A stretch of DNA of 64,000 nucleotides from CAJCJE01 sp035948315 (GTDB lineage Bacteria; Actinomycetota; Actinomycetes; Mycobacteriales; Pseudonocardiaceae), in contig DASZJG010000056.1 of NCBI GenBank assembly GCA_035948315.1, positions 62,001-126,000 on the forward strand, written 5' to 3'. Shown piece by piece: positions 1 through 8,400 of this stretch. Below the pieces are notes generated by a model. The model searched no databases and had not been told where the DNA came from. It saw only the letters and a list, made by a program, of their open reading frames with translations. Every line of letters begins with the position of its first letter. Within the stretch, counting starts at the first letter, position 1. A program made the position numbers and the translations under genes.

Positions 1-489
1 GACACCGAGTCTGTCGAGCTCACTCCTGGTGACCTCGGAAACCGTGACATACCGGCACCGGGCGTAGATCAGCGGTGCCAGCACGGACTCGATCCACCAA
101 CCGATGCGGCCGCCGAACGGTCCGAGTGCGGACCGCCACTGCTCGCGGTGCACGTGGTGGACCAGCACGAGGATCGGGCACCGGGTAACCAACCGGGAGC
201 AGAACGGCATACCGTTCTGGACGTCGACGATCAGGTCCGGCCGGATCAGCACGATCGCGACGAGGGCATGGAGGTAGACGGTGAACTTGTTGCCACGACG
301 GCGGAATCGGACGCCGTCGCGCCACTCGCCCCGGCCGGCCCGGTCGTGCGCGGCGCACTGCACGGTGACGAGGTAGCCGCGCCGGACCAGTCCTTCCGCG
401 ATGCGCTCCACGTAGCGTTCCGAACCACCGCCTTCCGGATGCCGGGTGTCGCGCCAGTTGAGCAGCAAAACGTGGGGCCTGCACCGCAT
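1..489 (-). CDS. GT4-type glycosyltransferase, N-terminal part (runs off the window)
   Basis: Reading the minus strand from an ATG at 489 gives 163 open codons to the window edge. The N-terminus reads VLLLNWRDTRHPEGGGSERY, the pattern expected where a GT-B family 4 glycosyltransferase begins (a Rossmann strand, then a Gly-rich loop contacting the acceptor and phosphate side). It continues with a hydrophobic stretch and HHVHREQW, also typical of the GT4 N-terminal domain. The C-terminal sugar-nucleotide domain lies outside the window. It is divergent from the methyltransferase, with a 44-bp spacer carrying a palindrome. A GT4, a methyltransferase and a DUF3068 gene are grouped in mycobacteria and relatives (family knowledge), so a role in cell-envelope glycan or lipid glycosylation is inferred. 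The donor and acceptor sugars are unknown. Confidence 0.75.
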   Translation of the reverse strand, partial: MRCRPHVLLLNWRDTRHPEGGGSERYVERIAEGLVRRGYLVTVQCAAHDRAGRGEWRDGVRFRRRGNKFTVYLHALVAIVLIRPDLIVDVQNGMPFCSRLVTRCPILVLVHHVHREQWRSALGPFGGRIGWWIESVLAPLIYARCRYVTVSEVTRSELDRLGV

Positions 490-521
490 GCGTCCAACAT
501 AGGCGACCAATTCGGAAAGTG

Positions 522-535
522 ATAGTATTTACTAT
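522..535. promoter_or_regulatory. Perfect palindrome ATAGTA-TT-TACTAT fused to a start codon
   Basis: This inverted repeat with 6-bp arms sits in the spacer between the divergent GT4 and methyltransferase genes. Its last two bases are the AT of the methyltransferase ATG. It contains TANNNT-like -10 hexamers on both strands. It is one of five related sites in the window (also 31105, 43809, 52783 and 62572). Its role as a combined -10 and operator is inferred. Confidence 0.6.
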
Positions 536-1256
536 GCCCGGGAACGATTCGCTTTCCAGGTCGATTCGACTGTTCCGCGCCTTCCTGGTCGAACAGAGCG
601 ATCCCGACCATTTCTATTCGACGCTGGCCGCTGATTCGGTTCGCCAGCTGGCCGAGTTCACCACCCTGACGGGCCGGGTCCTGCTGGATGTCGGCGGCGG
701 TCCCGGCTACTTCAACGACGCCTTCGCCTCGGCCGGCGCGCACTACCTCGGCGTCGACCCCGACCTCGGCGAACTCTCCGCGCGCGGCACGCCATCGAAC
801 AGCATGATCCGGGCCAGCGGATGCGCTTTGCCGTTTCAGGACGACAGCGTGGACATCTGCTACTCGTCGAACGTGCTGGAACACGTCGGCGATCCGCGAG
901 CGATGATCGACGAGATGATTCGGGTCACCCGACGTGGCGGCACGGTATTCATCTCCTTTACGCCCTGGTATTCACCGTGGGGCGGCCACGAAACCGCGCC
1001 ATGGCATTATCTCGGTGGCCATTACGCGCGGCGCCGGTACGTCCGCCGCACGGGCCGTCAACCGAAGAACCGGTTCGAGGAGAGCCTCTTTCCACTCACG
1101 GTCGGTGCTGCCCTGCGGCTGGCACGAGCGGCCAGGGCCGAACTGGTCGCCGCGTTCCCGCGCTACCACCCGTGGTGGGCTCGGTGGATCTCCGCCGTGC
1201 CGGTGCTGCGGGAGGTCGCGTCGTGGAACCTGGTCATGGTGTTGGCGAAACGCTGA
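534..1256 (+). CDS. Class I SAM-dependent methyltransferase
   Basis: The product is 240 residues. The SAM-binding motif I (VLLDVGGGPG, residues 49-58) is followed by an acidic motif II (GVDPD) and the post-motif DSVDICYSSNVLEHV, typical of methyltransferase-11 type enzymes. I chose ATG 534 over an upstream GTG at 519 because the 519 start would translate the palindromic promoter element. With ATG 534 the message would be leaderless, which is common in actinomycetes. The gene converges with the DUF3068 gene and their 3' ends overlap by 23 bp. The GT4/methyltransferase/DUF3068 set is also found together in mycobacteria (from memory), pointing to cell-envelope metabolism. The methyl acceptor is unknown. 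Confidence 0.8.
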   Translation: MPGNDSLSRSIRLFRAFLVEQSDPDHFYSTLAADSVRQLAEFTTLTGRVLLDVGGGPGYFNDAFASAGAHYLGVDPDLGELSARGTPSNSMIRASGCALPFQDDSVDICYSSNVLEHVGDPRAMIDEMIRVTRRGGTVFISFTPWYSPWGGHETAPWHYLGGHYARRRYVRRTGRQPKNRFEESLFPLTVGAALRLARAARAELVAAFPRYHPWWARWISAVPVLREVASWNLVMVLAKR

Positions 1257-2262
1257 TCGGGACGGTCTCGGTCGACCGGCCGACGGGTCGGCGCCTGCGC
1301 ACCACGAGCACCGCGACGCCACCGAGCACGATGACCACCCCGCCGATGCCCAGCGCCAGCGGCGCGGTCAGGGACAGCAGTCCCATGCCCGCCGCACCGG
1401 CGCGGGCCGAGTCGACATTCGACTGGACCGAGGCAGGCGTGAGGCTCATCGTCGCGTTGAAGATCACCGTCGGCGCCACGTTCCCGTTGATCACTCGCAT
1501 CTCCTGGTGCGGCTGCTCTTCGTCCTGCACGGTGGTGCCGGTCGCTGGCTCCACCCACAGCGTGCGCGTGTTGTGGTAGTACATGGCGACGTCGACCGAT
1601 GACTGTTCGGGCAGGCCGACCAGGCTGCCAGGGACCTGCTCGGCCTGCACCTCGATGTCCGGCACCACCTGCGTGAACTTGTAGACGTTCAAGCCGTCGA
1701 TGCTGGTGGTCCCGGCGTAGTGGGCCTCGGTCGCTCGCTGTGCGCCGACGTCATAGGCCAGGTAGTCGTGTTTTCCAGTGCCGAACGGGAAGGTGTAGAC
1801 CTGGCCCTGCGGCGCGACGTAGTCGACAATGTCCCGGCCGTGCGCGTCCTGGGCGTTGGAGTAGAACTGTTCGGTGCGTTGGCAGCCGGTCGCCTCAGCG
1901 CCGGTCGACCGGTTGAGGCAGACCTGCCGGTTGTAGGCGCTGACCACGTTGCCCTGATCGTCGGTGGTTCGCCCGTTGTCGTGCCACACCGCGATGTCGC
2001 CGTTCGGTTTGGCGTCGGGGGCGAGCAGATTGCCCTCGATGTGCGCGGTCGTGGTGAGCGGCACGCCGTGGCGGATCTGGAGGTTGGCGCCACCGTCGCC
2101 GACCTCCAGCACGTCCGTCGCGGTACCCGAGTCGACGGCGTTCTTGTTGACGTCCAACGGCAACTTGGCCAGCTGTGGATACGAGTAGAACCGCAGGAAC
2201 AGGCCGAAGGTGACCGCGAAGACACCAAGAGCGATCAGGACGAGGCCGATGGTGCGCCGCAC
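1234..2262 (-). CDS. DUF3068 family membrane-anchored exported protein
   Basis: The product is 342 residues. An N-terminal membrane segment (IGLVLIALGVFAVTFGLFL) precedes a long extracytoplasmic domain. A second segment near the C-terminus (about residues 295-325) is followed by an Arg-rich cytoplasmic tail. This two-anchor layout with a beta-rich middle matches DUF3068, which databases often label porin PorA family. Pore activity is not shown by the sequence. The GTG start at 2262 has a GGAGG ribosome site directly upstream, and an AT-rich promoter island lies just before that. It probably acts in the envelope with the neighbouring GT4 and methyltransferase. Function is unknown. Confidence 0.75.
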   Translation of the reverse strand: MRRTIGLVLIALGVFAVTFGLFLRFYSYPQLAKLPLDVNKNAVDSGTATDVLEVGDGGANLQIRHGVPLTTTAHIEGNLLAPDAKPNGDIAVWHDNGRTTDDQGNVVSAYNRQVCLNRSTGAEATGCQRTEQFYSNAQDAHGRDIVDYVAPQGQVYTFPFGTGKHDYLAYDVGAQRATEAHYAGTTSIDGLNVYKFTQVVPDIEVQAEQVPGSLVGLPEQSSVDVAMYYHNTRTLWVEPATGTTVQDEEQPHQEMRVINGNVAPTVIFNATMSLTPASVQSNVDSARAGAAGMGLLSLTAPLALGIGGVVIVLGGVAVLVVRRRRPVGRSTETVPISVSPTP

Positions 2263-2269
2263 TGCGCCT

Positions 2270-2295
2270 CCATATCAAATATAAAAAATATCACA
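2270..2295. promoter_or_regulatory. AT-rich promoter island upstream of DUF3068 gene
   Basis: About 26 bases are almost free of G and C in a GC-rich background. On the minus strand the element contains TATTTGATATGG directly before the GGAGG ribosome site of the DUF3068 gene. The core TATTTGAT recurs at 4290-4310, 24590-24613, 33075-33090 and 61284-61306. A -10 region for the DUF3068 gene is the simplest reading. Confidence 0.45.
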
Positions 2296-2431
2296 TGTGT
2301 TGTTGGCTGCTCATCATCCGCATGGACACTCCCCGCGTCAACACATCGGAATCGATGCGGCCCGTTCGCGGACGTTCCGGCACAACCAGTCCTGTCCCCA
2401 CGGACAACAGGCTTCGCGGCATCATCGCGCC

Positions 2432-3079
2432 ATGGTCATCGGCCCGGTCGCCGCGATGATGCGGGACCTGCGCGACGGTGTGGTCACGGCCGAGCAGTTG
2501 GTCGAGACCTGCCGCACGGCGTCGTGCCCGTCGCTCGTCCCGGACGACGACGCGCTCGCCGCGGCGCGGGCCGCCGATCACTGCCGGCTGGCCGGGGCGC
2601 AGGCCCCGCTGCTTGGCCTGCCCATCGCCGTGCGTCCGGGTGTTCGCGCGCGACGGGACACCGGTGCGGTCGTCGTCGGGACCACCCGCCGGCCCGTCGC
2701 CACGCTCGCCTCGGGCATCGGTGCGGTGCTCGACCGCCCCGGCAGCGTGTTCTGCCGGGACGCGATCGACCTGCCGCTGCTCGCCACGCTGGTGGGTGTG
2801 TGCGCACCTGTGCCCGAACACGAACGGCTGGTGGGCGTGCGGATCGGCGTGCGCGGTTGGGCCGGCGCCACACTCACGGCCGCGACCAGGTTGTCCGAGG
2901 CAGGTATCGTCGTCGTCGAAGCCAACCGGGAGACCTCCCGGCACACCGACGTGCTGATCACCGATCGTCGGCGGCCCGGTACCCCCTCGATTCGGGTCGG
3001 TGACCTCACCCTGATCGGTCACGTGGGCCGCGAGGACCTGTTGTTCGCCGTTGCGGCCATGATCGGTCAGCCGGGCTGA
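2432..3079 (+). CDS. Degenerate amidase-signature-like protein
   Basis: The product is 215 residues from ATG 2432. The N-terminal stretch (LRDGVVTAEQLVE, then a DALAAARAAD-like segment, then LLGLPIAVRPGV) resembles the start of amidase-signature enzymes, which normally read LHGIPVAVKD with a catalytic Lys. Here that Lys is Arg, and the Gly/Ser-rich block carrying the Ser-Ser pair of the catalytic triad is absent. At 215 residues it is less than half the usual 450-500. A late segment (LVGVRIGV, TRLSEAGIVVVEA) resembles the region after the active site. It is probably a non-catalytic remnant or a scaffold. Start choice is uncertain because no strong ribosome site is visible. It converges with the PucR gene and overlaps it by 13 bp. 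Confidence 0.45.
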   Translation: MVIGPVAAMMRDLRDGVVTAEQLVETCRTASCPSLVPDDDALAAARAADHCRLAGAQAPLLGLPIAVRPGVRARRDTGAVVVGTTRRPVATLASGIGAVLDRPGSVFCRDAIDLPLLATLVGVCAPVPEHERLVGVRIGVRGWAGATLTAATRLSEAGIVVVEANRETSRHTDVLITDRRRPGTPSIRVGDLTLIGHVGREDLLFAVAAMIGQPG

Positions 3080-4278
3080 CGACCGGTGACCGGGTCCAGC
3101 CGGATCGCCTCCAGCGCGACGTAGAGCTCAGCGACATCGCGCAGGTCGGTCAGATCCAGTCCGGTGAGCTCCTGGATGCGGCGTAGTCGATAGCGCACGG
3201 TGTTGGGATGCACGTGCAGCTGCCGCGCGGCTTCTTTCGCGACACCCCGGCCATCGAACCAGACCCGCAGGGTGGACAGCAGCATCTCTCGCTCCGCCAC
3301 CGTGCCGGACAGGACGCCGCCGAGCACCGCGCGCGCGTGATCGCCCGCCTGCACCCGCGCCGCCGCAAGCAGGTCGACCAACGGCCGCTCGCCGTATTGC
3401 ACGATCCCGGCATCGCCTGGCGACAGGCACCGATGCGCGATCCGGGCCTGACGCACGGCGGTGGAGGCATCGGCCAGATCACCGAATGCGGCACTGAGCC
3501 CGACGGTGACCGAGGACGCGGCCAGCACCTGCCGGATGGGGACGAAATCCGAGATCCGGCCCGCCGCGATGATGCCGGTCTCCACCTCCGGACCTGGTCG
3601 CCACGCGCTGCGCCACCGTAGGCCGGCAGCCAGGTTGGCCAGTCCTGCCGACTCGTCGCAGGCCGCGATCACGACCACGAACACACCGGTGAGCGGAAGG
3701 CCGAGCACCCTGGCGGTCTCGTCCAACTCGAAGCCGGGCAGCACCTGACCGTTCAGCAGCCGATCCAGTGCCGCCAACCGCGCCTGGGTGTCGCGGCGAA
3801 CAGCCTCGGCGCCGAGGCTGCCGAACATCCCGGTCACCACTTCCGAACAGGCGTCCAGGATTTCCCAGATCTCCAGGGAGAACCGCATCAGCGCGGACGG
3901 CGTGCCGCGGCCCTGATCGGCCAGCAGCCGCAGGGCCGCGTCATGCGTGACGGTGCCGACGGCGCGCAGCGCGGTCAGCATTGCCGGCAGCGACGCGCCG
4001 ATCCGGACATGTTCGACCACAGCCCGGCGAAGGCCCGCCGCCGTGCCATCGTGACCCTCGACAACGCCGGCGAGCACCTGCGCGAGGATGGTCGCGCACA
4101 CCTGGCGGAATCGGTTCGGTTCCAGTTCATCGACGCGTCGGTAGAAATACTCCTTCCGCGCCAGCAATGCGGCCAGGTCGTCGGCGAGCCCGGGCAGATC
4201 GGCCAGCAACCCATCCACCAGCTCAGCTAGTTCGAGCTCCGCGGTGAGCTCGAAGGGGTCAGCAGACACGTCGGGCAC
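3067..4278 (-). CDS. PucR/CdaR-family transcriptional regulator
   Basis: The product is 403 residues. The C-terminal 65 residues form a PucR-type helix-turn-helix (VAKEAARQLHVHPNTVRYRL, then RRIQELTG). The middle (about 150-290) fits a GGDEF-like CdaR effector region. The N-terminal half is helical and may sense a ligand. Such regulators are usually activators responding to metabolites. It is divergent from the SDR-PKS operon, with 258 bp between start codons containing an AT-rich island and a CGACGT/ACGTCG inverted repeat. That position makes it the likely pathway-specific regulator of the PKS operon. The GTG start at 4278 is the first in-frame option. Confidence 0.8.
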   Translation of the reverse strand: MPDVSADPFELTAELELAELVDGLLADLPGLADDLAALLARKEYFYRRVDELEPNRFRQVCATILAQVLAGVVEGHDGTAAGLRRAVVEHVRIGASLPAMLTALRAVGTVTHDAALRLLADQGRGTPSALMRFSLEIWEILDACSEVVTGMFGSLGAEAVRRDTQARLAALDRLLNGQVLPGFELDETARVLGLPLTGVFVVVIAACDESAGLANLAAGLRWRSAWRPGPEVETGIIAAGRISDFVPIRQVLAASSVTVGLSAAFGDLADASTAVRQARIAHRCLSPGDAGIVQYGERPLVDLLAAARVQAGDHARAVLGGVLSGTVAEREMLLSTLRVWFDGRGVAKEAARQLHVHPNTVRYRLRRIQELTGLDLTDLRDVAELYVALEAIRLDPVTGRQPG

Positions 4279-4287
4279 CGTCGATCA

Positions 4288-4335
4288 ATCTTTGTATATT
4301 TGATATATGATGTTATCGACGTCACAGTAACGTCG
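4288..4335. promoter_or_regulatory. Divergent promoter region: AT-rich island plus CGACGT-N7-ACGTCG palindrome
   Basis: An AT-rich stretch (core TATTTGATATATG, 4298-4310) is followed by a perfect inverted repeat: CGACGT at 4317-4322 and ACGTCG at 4330-4335, with spacer CACAGTA. It lies in the only sizeable gap between the PucR regulator and the SDR-PKS operon, so it is the best candidate operator for that regulator. The rest of 4336-4536 shows no gene and no further clear signal. Confidence 0.45.
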
Positions 4336-4536
4336 GGCTTTGGCGAAAGCAAGCGGTCACCGCGACCGACCGGAGCAAGCGTGTCCACGAATCCGGAGAA
4401 CTCTGGCCGCGGGACGGGATTCACTGATTGCGGCTAACCGGAATCCGTGCTCAACTGTGCACCGTTTTCGACGCCTTCTGCGGCCAATGCCGAGAAAGCT
4501 GTCGAGCGGTGCGCCGCATTCCCATTCGGAGGATTC

Positions 4537-5349
4537 GTGAGAGCAACAGGTCGGGCGGTGCTCATCACGGGCGCCGGCCGCGGTATCGGCGCGGCACTGG
4601 CATTGCGGTTCGCCGCCGAGAAACCGCGAGGCATCGTGGTCTCGGACATCGACCTGGACGCGGCGCGCGGTGTCGCCGCCGAGATCCGCGACCATGGCGT
4701 GCCAGCCATGGCGCTGCGGGCCGATGTCGCGGACGCCGAACAGGTCGCCGAACTCGTTCGGGCGGCACAGCAAGAATTCGGTCAGCTCGACGTGGTCTGC
4801 TCGAACGCTGGAATCGCCAGTGGCACCAGCCTGTATGCCAGGGAAGAACTGTGGACCCGGGCCTGGGGCGTCAACGTCATGGGGCATGTCCACCTCGCCA
4901 AGGCGGTCCTGCCCGGAATGGCGATGCGGCGCGACGGATACCTGATCATCACCGCGTCCGCCGTCGGCCTGCTCGGACTGCCGGGCGACGCGCCCTACTC
5001 GGTGACCAAGCACGCCGCCGTCGGCCTCGCCGAGTGGCTGGCATTCACGTATCTGCCCCGGGGTGTCCGGGTGAGCGCCCTGTGCCCACTGGGTGTGCGC
5101 ACGGACCTGCTGATGCCGGGTATCGAAGCCGGTCATCCGGCGGCCCGCGCGGTGGTGGCCGCGGGCGCGGTGCTCGAACCGGCCGACGTCGCCGACGCGG
5201 TCATCGCGGGCCTCGACGACGAACGATTCCTCATCCTGCCGCATCCCGAGGTCGCCGGGGCAACGGTCGCCAAGGCCGCCGACCCGGATGCCTGGATTCG
5301 CACCACAGCGGAACTCCGCAGTGGGCCGCGACACGCGGCCCCGGCCTGA
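4537..5349 (+). CDS. Short-chain dehydrogenase/reductase heading the PKS operon
   Basis: The product is 270 residues. The NAD(P)-binding motif GAGRGIGAALAL is at the N-terminus, the NAG motif reads CSNAGIA, and the active-site YSVTKHA gives Tyr and Lys. It is a classical SDR. I chose GTG 4537 because CGGAGG sits 5 bases upstream; a longer reading from 4447 would add about 30 residues with no SDR similarity. It lies 54 bp before the PKS gene in the same direction, so it probably reduces or oxidises an alcohol or ketone on the PKS product or a precursor. The substrate cannot be inferred. Confidence 0.8.
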   Translation: MRATGRAVLITGAGRGIGAALALRFAAEKPRGIVVSDIDLDAARGVAAEIRDHGVPAMALRADVADAEQVAELVRAAQQEFGQLDVVCSNAGIASGTSLYAREELWTRAWGVNVMGHVHLAKAVLPGMAMRRDGYLIITASAVGLLGLPGDAPYSVTKHAAVGLAEWLAFTYLPRGVRVSALCPLGVRTDLLMPGIEAGHPAARAVVAAGAVLEPADVADAVIAGLDDERFLILPHPEVAGATVAKAADPDAWIRTTAELRSGPRHAAPA

Positions 5350-5403
5350 ACACCAATCCTGCCCGCTGACGAAGCGGCCGATGAAGCGACACGTGGAGTT
5401 GTC

Positions 5404-8400
5404 ATGGAAGTGCGTCGCAGGGAGCGCGACCTGGTCATCGGGGTCGATCCGCTCGGCAGGCCCGCCGCCCGGTTGTGCGCCTCGGTAAGTGGGTGCGGTG
5501 GGCTCGGCGTTCTCGACCTCGGTGCCGGGGACCAGGCCGCTCGGACTGAACTGGAGTTGGCCCTGCGCTGGACGACCGGTCCGATCGGGATCCGGGTCGC
5601 CGAGGGCTGCGCTCTCGACCCTGGCGCGCTGCGCGCCGAACTCGGTGATCGCGCCGACCTCGTGGACACCGTGGTACTCGGTTGGGGTGCGCCCTGGCGG
5701 ATCGAGGAGATCCCCCAGCGGATCCTGGTCGAGGTGACCACGGTGGACGAAGCGCTTCGTGCGGCGGAGTCCGGTGCGGACGGTCTGATCGCCAGGGGCA
5801 ACGAGGCAGGCGGCCGGGTCAGCGAGTTCGGGTCGTTCGTCCTGTTGCAGCGGCTGCTCGCCGCCGACGCGGTACAGCTGCCGATCTGGCTGTGCGGTGG
5901 CATCGGCCCGCGCACCGCGGCCGCCGCGATCGCCGGTGGCGCGGCGGGCGTCGTGTTGGACACCCAGTTCGCGCTGTTGCCCGAGGCGGAACTGCCGGCC
6001 GAGGCCGCCGCCGTCATCGCGGCCAGCGACGGCACCGACACGATCACGTCGGCCGGTCATCGGGCGCTGCCCACTCGACGCGACCCGGATCGGCACCTCC
6101 CGATCGGGCAGGACGCCGGTCTTGCCACCCGCTTCGTCACCGAGTTCGGCACAGTGGCCAGGTCGGTCCGGGCCGTGCGCGGCGCCATCCTCGATTCGGT
6201 CGGCGACGAAGAACGTCCAGTGCTGGCACCGGGTTCGGCGCTGGCCACCGCGCTGGGCGTCGACCTGCCGGTGGCGCAGGGACCGATGACCAGGGTCAGC
6301 GACCAGGCTGGATTCGCCGCCTCCGTCGCCGAACACGGCGCGCTCCCCTTCATCGCCCTGGCGCTCGCCACCGAGGAACAGACCCGGACCATGGTGCGCC
6401 AGACCAAGGCCGCGCTGGGCGAGCGCCCATGGGGCGTGGGGATTCTCGGCTTCGCGCCGGAGGAGGTGCGCGCGGCCCAACTCGCCGTCATCCACGAGAT
6501 CCGGCCGACCGCGGCATTGATCGCCGGTGGCCATCCCGGTCAGGCGAAAGCCCTGGAGGATGCGGGCATCAGCACCTTCCTGCACGTGGCCTCGCCGGAA
6601 CTGCTGCGCCAGTTCCTGGACGCGGGTGCCCGGAAGTTCGTGTTCGAGGGCGCCGAATGCGGCGGGCACGTCGGGCCGAGGTCGAGCTTCTCGCTGTGGG
6701 AAACCCAGCTCGGCGTCATCCAGCGGCATCTCGACAACGGCGGTGACGCCACCGAACTCCAGGTGCTCTTCGCGGGCGGGGTGCACGATCCGCGGTCGGG
6801 CGCGATGGTCTCGGCGCTCGTCGCACCGCTTGCGCGCGAGGGCGCCTCGATCGGTGTGCTGATGGGCACCGGGTACCTGTTCACCGAGGAGGCGGTCGAA
6901 CACGGCGCGGTCCGCGCGGTGTTCCAACAGCAGGCCCTCGCCGCCGACGCCACCGCGTTGCTGGAGACCGCGCCCGGTCACGCCACGCGCTGCCTGCCGA
7001 GTCCGTTCGTGGACACCTTCCGCGCCACGCGCGAGGAACTCATCGCACGCGGCCTCCCGCAGCGCGAGGTCTGGGCGGAGCTGGAAGCCCTCAACATCGG
7101 CAGGCTGCGCATCGCCAGCAAGGGCCTGCGCCGCGACGACGCCGGGTTGGTCGGTGTGAGCGACGCCGAGCAGGTGGCGCAGGGACTGTTCATGGCCGGT
7201 CAGGTCGCCACGTTGCGCTCGTCGGTCACCACCATCGCCGCGTTGCACGAGGGCGTCACCATCGGCGCCGAGACCTTCCGTGCGGACCGCAACGACGTGC
7301 TCCGCGCCGAGCTGGAGATCACCCGACCGGCGGACGGGTCCGCGCCGCAGCCTCTCGACGTGGCGATCGTCGGCATGGCCGGGGTGTTCCCCGGCGCGCC
7401 GGACCTGGACACCTTCTGGACCAACATCGTCGGCAACATCGACTCGGTCACCGAAGTGCCAGCGCACCGCTGGGATCCGGCGACGTACTACGCGGAGGGC
7501 GGCCGCGGTGGTGCGCGGACGCCGTCGAAGTGGGGCGGTTTCCTGCCGGAAATACCGTTCGACGCGCTGCGCTTCGGCATTCCGCCGACGACGTTGGCGG
7601 CGATCGAACCGGTGCAGCTGCTCGCCCTGGAGGTGTCGGCGCGCGCCCTGGTCGACGCTGGCTACGGCGAGGGCGGCTTCGACCGGTCCCGCACCAGCGT
7701 CGTGTTCGGTGCCGAAGCAGGCAGCGACCTGGCAGGCGCGACAACGCTGCGGACCGTGCTGCCGAGTTACCTCGGCACGATTCCCGTCGAACTCGACGAG
7801 CAGCTGCCGACCCTGACCGAGGACTCCTTCGCCGGTTCGCTGGTCAACGTGATCGCGGGGCGAATCGCCAACCGCCTCGATCTCGGCGGCGCGAACTACA
7901 CCGTCGACGCGGCGTGTGCCGCCTCGCTCGCCGCCGTCGACGTCGCGTGCAAGGAGCTCGTCGCGCGCAGCAGCGACCTGGTGCTGTGCGGCGGGGCCGA
8001 CCTCCACAACGCGATCCACGACTACCTGATGTTCGCCTCCGTGGGTGCCCTGTCGGCCACCGGCCGCTGCCGGACCTTCGACGAGTCCGCCGACGGCATC
8101 GCGCTCGGCGAAGGCGTGGCGTGCGTGGTGCTGAAACGTCTGGCCGACGCCGAGCGCGACGGCGACCGGATCTACGCGGTGATCAAAGGGGTCGGGGCGG
8201 CGAGCGACGGCAAATCGCTCGGCCTGACCGCGCCCCGACCCGACGGACAACGGCGTGCCTTGGAACGGGCCTATCGCGCCGCCGGATGTTCGCCTGCCAA
8301 TGTCGGCCTCCTCGAAGCGCACGGCACCGGCACCGTGGTGGGTGACCGCACCGAGCTGACCACGCTCAACGAGGTGTTCCTCGATGCGGGCGCGACGGCG

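Noticed and set aside
20..522. Two other open frames over the left edge (minus 20-484, plus 148-522)
   Set aside because: The third frame on the minus strand gives a clear GT4 N-terminus, so these are shadows of that gene.
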